This document shows positions 1 to 5,868 of a DNA stretch of 12,251 nt, one piece after another. The position numbers and the translations under genes are program-made. Below the pieces are notes generated by a model. The model saw only the letters and a list, made by a program, of their open reading frames with translations. It made no database searches and was not told where the DNA came from. Location: the NCBI GenBank assembly GCA_016203765.1, contig JACQMB010000102.1, positions 1 through 12,251 of the forward strand, written 5' to 3'. Within the stretch, counting starts at the first letter, position 1; every line of letters begins with the position of its first letter. The DNA comes from Deltaproteobacteria bacterium. GTDB taxonomy: Bacteria; UBA10199; SPLOWO2-01-44-7.

Positions 1-35
1 TAGTAATAGAGAGGGGAGTCAAATAAAGCCTTTGG

Positions 36-68
36 GGCCTATTGTCACCAAAAAGGTGGCTAGAGGCC
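36..68. other. Imperfect hairpin in the leader before the first gene
   Basis: GGCCTATTGTCACC (36-49) pairs with GGTGGCTAGAGGCC (55-68) across an AAAAA loop. I count 11 Watson-Crick pairs, one G-U pair and two mismatches. No U-tract follows directly (a TTTTT run comes only at 84-88), so it is not a textbook terminator. It could be the 3' end of an upstream transcript or a structured leader. The rest of 1-186 holds one GGGGAGTC heptamer at 13-20, matching the array further on, and a possible -10 box. I see no gene in it. Confidence 0.35.
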
Positions 69-115
69 TGGTTGTGCTTGGGGTTTTTATGAAAAATCGA
101 ATGATTTCAATTAGA

Positions 116-121
116 TATAAT
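116..121 (+). promoter_or_regulatory. Possible -10 box for the two-gene hypothetical unit
   Basis: A perfect TATAAT lies 65 bases upstream of the first start codon. At the expected 17-base spacing there is no TTGACA-like -35 element, and there is no extended TGn, so the call rests on the -10 hexamer and its position ahead of the gene pair. Confidence 0.3.
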
Positions 122-186
122 TTCTTTAAGGGAGCGATTTTGGCAAGCCTTTTGCATCGTTTAGAAGAGCAAGAGGGGGTAAATTT

Positions 187-582
187 ATGATTTCAGGTGG
201 TTATACAGCTGGTCCCTCCGATGTGAATGGCCTAATCCGTGTATTTAGGGCCTATGATGGGACCCCTCGTGGGGTTCAACAACTTGTTAGAGCGGCCAGT
301 GATACTGCCAGCAACTTGGAGTTGCCCGATCTTAGAAGAGCGGGACTAGAGTTAAATAGACTGGCACCGAAAGGAGATTTAAGAGGGGCCAAACTTCGTT
401 TTGCAAAAAACGCGCCCAAAAAGCTGGGCCCGGACCGCGCTGATCTTTTTGCGGGCTTGATTACCGCTTTGAAAAATTCACCCAGTCTTGAGGCCAGGGA
501 GTTCGGTATGCGTCTAACGCATGCCTGGTTTCGGCAAGAGGCCGTACCCCACGGGATCAAGGGGAAGGATTTTTATGTCTAG
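187..582 (+). CDS. Hypothetical protein, 131 aa
   Basis: I do not recognise this protein. It starts at an ATG preceded by AGAGGGGG, about nine bases upstream, an acceptable ribosome binding site. The product is soluble, with no signal peptide or membrane segment. A basic Arg/Lys-rich middle (about residues 50-80, with RRAGLELNRL and KLRFAKNAPKK) precedes a predicted helical stretch (DLFAGLITALKN, then EAREFGMRLTHAWF). The stop codon overlaps the next gene: the ATG of 575-892 lies eight bases before the end, in another frame, which suggests translational coupling of the two. A possible role as a small paired system, such as toxin-antitoxin, is speculation based only on size and overlap. Confidence 0.6.
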   Translation: MISGGYTAGPSDVNGLIRVFRAYDGTPRGVQQLVRAASDTASNLELPDLRRAGLELNRLAPKGDLRGAKLRFAKNAPKKLGPDRADLFAGLITALKNSPSLEAREFGMRLTHAWFRQEAVPHGIKGKDFYV

Positions 583-892
583 AGGGAAAAAATGGAGTAG
601 GGAAGAGGTCGTTCGGGTTTTTGAGGTTGTTTTGGAAAGAGGGAGTGATCTCTTTTCATCTCTGGCTTTTCGAGGACCTTTGGGTCGAGATGAAAATCTT
701 ATCGCCAACCAATTAACGAGGGAGGCCAATGGCAACCTGGCCTACCGGAGTGTCGATTTTAAAATAGACAATCAATTGAGCGACGAGGCCTTTTGGTCTA
801 GGATTGAAGGAACGCCTTATAATGACCTGATTGAGGACAATGCGGCGGTGGCGATGGTTAAGATGGCGGAAAAGCTGAAATTATTGGAGTAA
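575..892 (+). CDS. Hypothetical protein, 105 aa, coupled to the preceding gene
   Basis: I do not recognise this protein. The reading frame is open from 521, but the ATG at 575 is preferred. It has GGGGAAGG at 561-568 just upstream, and it gives the usual short overlap (ATGTCTAG) with the stop of the preceding gene. The product begins MSRGKKWSREEVVRVFEVVL, a basic N-terminus followed by a likely amphipathic helix. The remainder is mostly acidic and polar, ending in a helix-forming segment (AAVAMVKMAEKLKLLE). There are no cysteines and no membrane segments. A strong hairpin terminator begins 36 bases after the stop, so the pair probably forms a two-gene transcript. Confidence 0.6.
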   Translation: MSRGKKWSREEVVRVFEVVLERGSDLFSSLAFRGPLGRDENLIANQLTREANGNLAYRSVDFKIDNQLSDEAFWSRIEGTPYNDLIEDNAAVAMVKMAEKLKLLE

Positions 893-927
893 CGGGATCC
901 TTCGCCCCGCTGGCGCGGGACTCAGGA

Positions 928-965
928 TTGCTAAAAAAATGCGAAATTCGCATTTTTTTTAGCAA
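928..965 (+). terminator. Strong hairpin terminator after the hypothetical gene pair
   Basis: TTGCTAAAAAAATGCGAA (928-945) is followed by one base and then its near-exact reverse complement, TTCGCATTTTTTTTAGCAA (947-965), with one extra T bulged. The A-tract in the left arm and T-tract in the right arm would give U-rich 3' ends on either strand, so it could act bidirectionally. The only convergent neighbour is the minus-strand tRNA-Phe gene. The right arm (GCAA) is also the first half of the promoter-like motif at 962-988. Confidence 0.8.
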
Positions 966-988
966 CTTTTTCAGAAACCTGCCGATAA
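962..988 (+). promoter_or_regulatory. Sigma-28/FliA-like promoter element, site 1
   Basis: GCAA at 962-965, 15 bases, then GCCGATAA at 981-988. GCCGATAA is the known -10 element of flagellar sigma-28 (FliA) promoters. The -35 here is GCAA rather than the usual TAAA. Two other intergenic sites in this window (9932-9906 minus and 11871-11897 plus) have the same architecture, spacing and spacer bases (C-N-TTTTC). Site 1 has no credible protein gene downstream. It points into the GGGAGTC array and then, antisense, into tRNA-Phe. Confidence 0.5.
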
Positions 989-997
989 CTATAGTGA

Positions 998-1131
998 GGG
1001 GAGTTGGGGAGTCAAAAACGAGGGAGTCAAGGGGAGTCCAAGGGAGTCTAATCCGGGGAGTCTTATTGGGAGGAGTCGACGACGGCTCTATTTAGGAGAA
1101 AGGGTTAGGGTCCGTCCGCTTCAAGGGAGTC
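998..1131. repeat. Cluster of GGGAGTC heptamers
   Basis: Copies of (G)GGGAGTC occur at 1006-1013, 1022-1028, 1031-1038, 1042-1048, 1055-1062 and 1125-1131. Variants are GGGGAGTT at 998-1005 and GGAGTC at 1072-1077. A further copy lies at 13-20, on the other side of the hypothetical gene pair. Spacing is irregular (8 to 15 bases, then a larger gap), so this is not a simple tandem repeat or CRISPR. Unit orientation is always the same. No protein gene fits across the region. Candidate explanations are protein or transposase recognition sites, or a transcribed RNA with repeated GGA motifs. Confidence 0.7.
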
Positions 1132-1210
1132 TCATAACAATTTGGGGGCAATAGGGTGTTCTTTGAGAACCAATGCCTTTCTTTGTCCTTTGGAAAAGGG
1201 AGGCAGTCTT

Positions 1211-1233
1211 TTGGAGGGTGGAGGCAGCGAGCC
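1211..1233. repeat. Dispersed G-rich 23-base repeat, copy A
   Basis: The 23 bases at 1211-1233 match 8528-8550 at 21 positions: TTGGAGGG, then T or G, then GGAGGCAGCGA, then G or C, then CC. A shorter GGAGGCAG also occurs at 1199-1206. Copy A lies just beyond the 3' end of the minus-strand tRNA-Phe gene. Copy B lies in the hairpin-rich leader of the rhodanese gene. Two non-coding copies far apart indicate a dispersed intergenic element. The rest of 893-1263 outside the named features shows nothing I can identify. Confidence 0.6.
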
Positions 1234-1263
1234 GAAAAGTGACTACAGGTACAACAGTGTATG

Positions 1264-1336
<73 letters not shown>

Positions 1337-1352
1337 GAGCTGGAAAGCGGAG

Positions 1353-1381
1353 ACTAAAAACTAGAAACTAAAATGTGTCAA
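1353..1381 (-). promoter_or_regulatory. Housekeeping-type promoter for tRNA-Phe
   Basis: On the minus strand a perfect TTGACA (1381-1376) is followed by a 17-base spacer and TTTAGT (1358-1353), which matches four of six -10 positions. The -10 ends 16 bases before the tRNA 5' end, giving a short leader typical of tRNA genes. Confidence 0.6.
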
Positions 1382-1498
1382 GAAAACAAAAAATTTAAAA
1401 AATTTTTGGCCGGGATAACTGACCAGAAGAACTTGGGAAAGGAGCTCCGATTTAAAGTAAAAGTTGAAGAAACGGGCGTTAACGCAGCGCACAATCGT

Positions 1499-1527
1499 TT
1501 GACGCTCTTGGTTGAATGTGGTATATC
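1499..1527 (+). promoter_or_regulatory. Housekeeping-type promoter of the carD-ispDF-cysS operon
   Basis: TTGACG (1499-1504), a 17-base spacer and TATATC (1522-1527) give a good sigma-70-type promoter. The predicted start near 1534 leaves a leader of about 48 bases before the carD ATG. The leader ends in AAAAGGAGG (1569-1577). The stretch 1382-1498 between this and the tRNA promoter is AT-rich and shows no gene. Confidence 0.65.
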
Positions 1528-1581
1528 CCGCGACCAAAATGGACAGTAATGAAGGGGCTTAGGGGCCCAAAAGGAGGGTAG

Positions 1582-2103
1582 ATGCCAAAGGGTTCACCAA
1601 TGAATAGGGAGTTTAAAGTAGGGGATATCGCCGTCTACCCCGCCCACGGGGTCGGCGAGGTGATGGGGATTGAACACAGGGAGATCGCCGGGTCCAGAGC
1701 CCAGTTTTACATTCTGAAGATCATGGATAGCGGCATGACCATCATGGTCCCCACGACCAATGTCAAACATGTGGGTCTTAGAGAGGTCATCGGTGAAGAA
1801 GAGGTCTACCATGTTTATGATATTTTGAAAGAGCGGGGCGAATATGCCATCACGGAACAGACTTGGAACCGCCGCTACCGGGAATACATGGACAAAATCA
1901 AGACCGGCTCGATCTATGAAATTGCCGAGGTGATGCGAGACCTCTCCATGCTCCGTTTCGAAAAGGAGCTCTCCTTCGGTGAGCGCAAGATGCTTGATAC
2001 CGCCCGCAACCTGATCATCAAAGAGCTCGCCGTTGCCGAGGATGAAGAGGAGTTGGTGGTCGCCGAGCGGATCGACACAATCTTTTCTTCCGATCACAAT
2101 TAA
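1582..2103 (+). CDS. carD: CarD/CdnL-family RNA polymerase-binding transcription regulator
   Basis: The 173-residue product has the layout of CarD/CdnL proteins. An N-terminal RNA polymerase-interacting (Tudor-like) domain covers about residues 10-70 (FKVGDIAVYPAHGVGEV, then a strand-rich part ending near MVPTTN). A helical C-terminal DNA-contacting domain follows, with WNRRYREYMDKIKTG and the typical LSFGERKMLDTARNLI. Family members bind the RNA polymerase beta subunit and stabilise the open promoter complex, often at rRNA and growth-related promoters. The ATG at 1582 is chosen for its AAAAGGAGG five bases upstream. A second ATG at 1600 has no such site. It heads a six-gene run, with ispD starting two bases after its stop. 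Confidence 0.92.
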   Translation: MPKGSPMNREFKVGDIAVYPAHGVGEVMGIEHREIAGSRAQFYILKIMDSGMTIMVPTTNVKHVGLREVIGEEEVYHVYDILKERGEYAITEQTWNRRYREYMDKIKTGSIYEIAEVMRDLSMLRFEKELSFGERKMLDTARNLIIKELAVAEDEEELVVAERIDTIFSSDHN

Positions 2104-2105
2104 CA

Positions 2106-2768
2106 ATGAAGGCCGGTGTTATTATTGTGGCGGCCGGCCGGGGAAGCCGGCTGGATTCCGCCCTTCCCAAGGCCTTTGTTCCGTTGGGGGGCAAGCCGCT
2201 CTACCAACACAGCCTTGCCGTTTTTCAAGGGCATCCCGGCATCGGAGAGATTGTTTTAGTGGTTCCACCTGAGTCGGGCCTCCAATTTTTGGAGGGGGTG
2301 CAAATCGTCTCCGGGGGGAGAAGGCGCCAGGACTCGGTGGCCGCAGGTCTCCAGGCGCTCGATCCCAAACATCAAACGGTCCTCATCCACGACGCCGCCC
2401 GTCCTTTTGTTTCGCCGGCCCTCGTTGACCGGCTCATCGCCGCCCTCAAGCAGGGCCGGAATGCGATCGCCGCCCTGTCGGTTGCCGACACGGTCAAACA
2501 GGTCGACGGGGGAAAAATTGTCCGGACGATCGATCGCCAAATCCTGCGTGCGGCCCAAACTCCGCAAGGCTTTCAACTTTCCGTGTTGAGAGAGGTCCTC
2601 CAGGAGGCGGAGCAAAGGGGTTGGGAAGTTACTGACGAGGCAATGCTCCTTGAAAAACTGAACATTCCGGTCTATTGGGTGGAGGGCGACCCCTTGAACA
2701 TCAAAATTACGACGAAAGAAGATTTAAGGCTGGGAGAAATCGTTTATGCGAATCGGTCAAGGCTTTGA
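2106..2768 (+). CDS. ispD: 2-C-methyl-D-erythritol 4-phosphate cytidylyltransferase
   Basis: IspD makes CDP-methylerythritol from MEP and CTP, the third step of the non-mevalonate isoprenoid pathway, in the cytoplasm. Visible motifs are the nucleotide-binding VAAGRGSRL (residues 8-16) with PKAF (21-24), giving the catalytic Arg15 and Lys22. Further along are IHDAARPFV, DTVKQV, the RTIDR segment, RAAQTPQGF, TDEAMLLE and the C-terminal GDPLNIKITTKEDL. Its 220 residues are close to the family length. It begins two bases after carD stops and overlaps ispF by 23 bases in another frame, so the two enzymes are separate polypeptides, not an IspDF fusion. Confidence 0.95.
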   Translation: MKAGVIIVAAGRGSRLDSALPKAFVPLGGKPLYQHSLAVFQGHPGIGEIVLVVPPESGLQFLEGVQIVSGGRRRQDSVAAGLQALDPKHQTVLIHDAARPFVSPALVDRLIAALKQGRNAIAALSVADTVKQVDGGKIVRTIDRQILRAAQTPQGFQLSVLREVLQEAEQRGWEVTDEAMLLEKLNIPVYWVEGDPLNIKITTKEDLRLGEIVYANRSRL

Positions 2769-3213
2769 CATCCATCGCCTAGAGGAAGGACGCCCGTTGA
2801 TCCTGGGGGGAATCAAGATTCCATCCCCCAAGGGAGTGGTGGGCCACTCCGACGGGGACGCTTTGTTTCACGCCGTCACCGACGCCTTGCTGGGGGCGGT
2901 TTCCAAAGGAGACATCGGACAACTTTTTCCCGACACCGATCCGAAAAACAAAAATCAAAACAGCGAGCTCTTTTTAAAAAGAGCCCTTCAGTTTGTACAA
3001 GAGGCGGGGTTCAAAATTGCCAATGTCGACACCACCGTCATTCTCCAGGCCCCCAAATTAGCGGAGTTCATCCCCCCCATGCGCCGCAAACTGGCGGTAC
3101 TTCTTGGTCTGCAAGAATCACAGGTGAGTATTAAGGCCAAGACCCACGAAAAACTGGACAGCCTCGGCCGTCAAGAAGGAGTTGCAGTTCATGCCGTGGT
3201 CTTGTTAATGTAA
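2746..3213 (+). CDS. ispF: 2-C-methyl-D-erythritol 2,4-cyclodiphosphate synthase
   Basis: IspF cyclises CDP-methylerythritol 2-phosphate to MEcPP, releasing CMP. The metal-binding residues are present as Asp8 and His10 (GFDIH) and His42 (DGDALFHAVTDALLGA). The GDIGQLFPDTDP segment and the C-terminal part (SIKAKTHEKLDSLGRQEGVAVHAV) follow the family. In that last motif, THEKLDSLGR stands where many homologues have TTEGLGFTGR, a mild variation. At 155 residues it has normal length. The start lies inside ispD, so translation is probably coupled. The intermediate kinase IspE is not in this window. Confidence 0.95.
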   Translation: MRIGQGFDIHRLEEGRPLILGGIKIPSPKGVVGHSDGDALFHAVTDALLGAVSKGDIGQLFPDTDPKNKNQNSELFLKRALQFVQEAGFKIANVDTTVILQAPKLAEFIPPMRRKLAVLLGLQESQVSIKAKTHEKLDSLGRQEGVAVHAVVLLM

Positions 3214-3221
3214 CCGGCTCG

Positions 3222-4697
3222 ATGCCGATCCGCGTTTATAATTCACTGACGCAAAAAAAAGAGACACTCAAACCCCTTAAAAAAGGCAAAGTGGGGATGT
3301 ATGTCTGCGGGATCACCGCCTATGATGTCTGTCATCTGGGGCATGCCCGCGCGGCGGTCAATTTCGATGTAATCTATCGCTATCTTCGGCAGAACGGTTT
3401 GGATGTGACCTATGTTCGAAATTATACCGACATCGACGATAAAATTATCAAACGCTCGCAGGAAACAAAGATGCCCTGGCAAGAACTGACACAGCGCTAT
3501 ATCGCCGAATATCAGGAGGATATGCTCCTGTTGAACGTATTGACGCCGACGCTGGAACCGAAGGCCACCGATCATATTCCCCAAATGGTGGAGGGCATTC
3601 AAAAACTGATCGAAAAGAAAAAGGCTTATGAGGCAAACGGCAGTATCTACTATTCGGTTCGGGCTTTTAAAGATTATGGAAAACTTTCCCACAAAAATAT
3701 CGAGGAGTTGGAAGCGGGCAGCCGCGTAGAGATTGACGAGACCAAAAAGGACCCCCTCGATTTTGCGTTATGGAAGGCGGCCAAACCCGGCGAGCCGACC
3801 TGGGATTCCCCCTGGGGGCCCGGCAGACCGGGCTGGCATATCGAGTGTTCAGCGATGAGCACACACTATTTGGGAATGCCCTTCGATATTCACGGCGGCG
3901 GACGCGACCTGATCTTCCCCCACCACGAAAATGAAATTGCCCAGGCCGAGGGGACAGGCTCCAAAAAATTCTGCGGCTATTTTCTCCACAACGGGCATGT
4001 CAACATCAACGCCGAAAAAATGAGCAAGTCGCTCAAGAATTTTAAGACCATCAAAGAGGTGGCGGCCGAGCATACCCCCGAGGTGGTGCGGTTTTTTCTG
4101 CTGTCGGTTCACTACGGCTCTCCCCTCGACTATACGGAAAAAAACATGCAGGATGCGAAGGCCGCCTGCGATCGGATTTATTTATTGGAGCAGAGGCTGG
4201 AAACAATTCCTCCGGCCAAAAAGGCCGGTCCACCCCAACCGAAGGGAGAACTGGAAAAGGCCCTGGCCAAAAGCCTGAAGGATTTGGACAAAAAATTTAA
4301 AACAGCAATGGATGACGACTTCAACACGGCGGCCGCTCTGGGGGCGATTTTTGAGACCGTTCGCCTCTATAATAAGTATCTGGATGCGCGAGGGGGAGAG
4401 ACCACCCCCTTTGCCCAATGGGCCAGGGAGCGCTGGGAGGCCCAGCGGGAGTGCTACCATCAAGCCCTGGGCATTTTGGGTTTAAAATCCTCCGACTATT
4501 TTGCGCAATGGAAAAAGGCCGGGGCCCAAACCAAAAAAATAGAGGTGGCCTGGGTGGAAAAAAAGATTAAAGAGAGAGAAGAAGCCCGAAGACAAAAGGA
4601 TTTTAAAAAAGGGGACGTCATTCGCGGCGAGTTGTCCGGTTGCGGCGTGGAGCTGAAAGACCGGCCCGACGGAACCACCGAATGGCATTTTCGATGA
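3222..4697 (+). CDS. cysS: Cysteinyl-tRNA synthetase
   Basis: A class I synthetase that charges tRNA-Cys. The ATP-binding signature appears as HLGH (38-41) and KMSKS (266-270). The zinc site is intact, with Cys29, Cys209 (IECSAMS), His234 and Glu238 (HHENE). Other family blocks are RNYTDIDDKII and PGWHIECSAM. The C-terminal helical anticodon-binding region runs from about residue 330 (DDDFNTAAALGAIFE) to the end. At 491 residues it is slightly longer than the E. coli enzyme. It starts eight bases after ispF with no visible Shine-Dalgarno sequence, so translation probably depends on coupling. The ispD-ispF-cysS order is common in bacteria. Confidence 0.96.
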   Translation: MPIRVYNSLTQKKETLKPLKKGKVGMYVCGITAYDVCHLGHARAAVNFDVIYRYLRQNGLDVTYVRNYTDIDDKIIKRSQETKMPWQELTQRYIAEYQEDMLLLNVLTPTLEPKATDHIPQMVEGIQKLIEKKKAYEANGSIYYSVRAFKDYGKLSHKNIEELEAGSRVEIDETKKDPLDFALWKAAKPGEPTWDSPWGPGRPGWHIECSAMSTHYLGMPFDIHGGGRDLIFPHHENEIAQAEGTGSKKFCGYFLHNGHVNINAEKMSKSLKNFKTIKEVAAEHTPEVVRFFLLSVHYGSPLDYTEKNMQDAKAACDRIYLLEQRLETIPPAKKAGPPQPKGELEKALAKSLKDLDKKFKTAMDDDFNTAAALGAIFETVRLYNKYLDARGGETTPFAQWARERWEAQRECYHQALGILGLKSSDYFAQWKKAGAQTKKIEVAWVEKKIKEREEARRQKDFKKGDVIRGELSGCGVELKDRPDGTTEWHFR

Positions 4698-4707
4698 GGG
4701 AGGGGTT

Positions 4708-5868
4708 ATGAAAGAGAGAAACGCCGTGATTGTCTCCGCCGTCCGCTCGCCGATGGGGCGGGCCGGCAAGGGACAATTTATTCACACTCGCATTGACGAC
4801 TTGGGGGCTGAAGTGATCCGCGCCGCCCTGGCCAAGGTGCCGCAGATCAAGCCCGAAATGATCGACGATGTCTTGATCGGATGCGCCATGCCGGAGGGGG
4901 AACAGGGTTTAAACATTGCGCGCAACATCAGTTTTCTGGCCGGAATCCCGTTTAGCGCGGGGGCGGTCACCGTCAATCGCTTTTGCGCCTCTTCTTTGAC
5001 CGCCATCAACATGGCCGCGGCGCAGATTCAATCGGGGGCTTGTGACGTTTGTGTCACCGGCGGGGTGGAATCAATGAGTCATGTCCCGATGGGGGGATTC
5101 AACCCCTCTTTGAATGAAAAACTGTTTGGCGAGGGGCGGCCGGCCGCCTACATCGGGATGGGGGAGACGGCGGAAAATTTGGCCAGGAAATATAAAATTT
5201 CACGCACGGACCAGGATAAATTTGCCCTGGCTTCCCATCAGAATGCGGTCAAGGCGGGCAAAGAGGGAAAACTCAAAGAGATTGTCGAATGTTGTGCCGC
5301 GCAGGCCAATGGCTCCGTGAAAAAAGTAAAGGTTGATGAAGGCCCACGCGAGGACACCTCGCTCGAAAAATTGGCCGCCTTGAAACCGGCCTTTCTCAAG
5401 GACGGAACAGTAACGCCTGGCAATTCGTCGCCGCTGACCGACGGCGCCGCCGCCGTTATCGTGATGTCGGCGCGCAAAGCAAAAGCGTTGGGCATTAAAC
5501 CGTTGGCCCGGATTTTAGGTTGGGCTTCAGCCGGCGTCGACCCCTCGATCATGGGAATCGGTCCGGTCTTTGCCGTTCCCAAGGCCTTACAGATGGCGGG
5601 GATGACTTTAAACAATGTCGATCTGATTGAACTCAATGAGGCCTTCGCCTCCCAAACCCTGGCGGTCTCTCAAGAGTTGAAATGGGATATGAGCAAATTA
5701 AATATCCACGGCGGCGCCATCGCGCTCGGTCACCCACTCGGTTGCTCCGGCGCCCGGATCATGGCAACTCTTCTCAATGCGTTGGCCATTTATAACAAGT
5801 CAATCGGCCTGGAAACCCTCTGTGTCGGCGGCGGGCAGGGTGTGGCGACGGTGGTGGAGAGGCTGTAG
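4708..5868 (+). CDS. fadA: Thiolase (acetyl-CoA acyltransferase), FadA-like
   Basis: A 386-residue thiolase of the degradative type. The acyl-accepting cysteine is Cys93 in VNRFCASSLTAI. NEAFA, His342 in GGAIALGHPLGCSGAR and Cys372 in CVGGGQGVA complete the active site. It cleaves 3-ketoacyl-CoA to acetyl-CoA and a shortened acyl-CoA. The next gene, starting on the base after its stop, encodes the preceding two beta-oxidation steps, so the pair acts as the fatty-acid oxidation unit. GGGAGGGG at 4698-4705 is the ribosome binding site. The start is 10 bases after cysS, so it probably shares that transcript. An acetyl-CoA acetyltransferase role cannot be excluded from sequence alone. Confidence 0.93.
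   Translation: MKERNAVIVSAVRSPMGRAGKGQFIHTRIDDLGAEVIRAALAKVPQIKPEMIDDVLIGCAMPEGEQGLNIARNISFLAGIPFSAGAVTVNRFCASSLTAINMAAAQIQSGACDVCVTGGVESMSHVPMGGFNPSLNEKLFGEGRPAAYIGMGETAENLARKYKISRTDQDKFALASHQNAVKAGKEGKLKEIVECCAAQANGSVKKVKVDEGPREDTSLEKLAALKPAFLKDGTVTPGNSSPLTDGAAAVIVMSARKAKALGIKPLARILGWASAGVDPSIMGIGPVFAVPKALQMAGMTLNNVDLIELNEAFASQTLAVSQELKWDMSKLNIHGGAIALGHPLGCSGARIMATLLNALAIYNKSIGLETLCVGGGQGVATVVERL

Noticed and set aside
994..1095. A GTG-started 33-codon frame directly after site 1 of the FliA-like motif, with GTG five bases after GCCGATAA as in the lipoprotein gene
   Set aside because: It is a translation of the GGGAGTC repeats (recurring RGV and ES residues), with no ribosome binding site and no protein-like character. 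A non-coding reading is simpler.
998..1131. A CRISPR array
   Set aside because: Units are only 7-8 bases with irregular spacing of 0-15 bases or more, there are no spacers of constant length, and no cas genes are present.
1594..2106. A 170-codon minus-strand frame opposite carD
   Set aside because: The plus strand is clearly CarD, and the antisense frame is a by-product of its codon use with no family features.
2106..3213. A fused IspDF enzyme
   Set aside because: ispD and ispF overlap by 23 bases in different frames, each with its own start and stop, so they are separate proteins.
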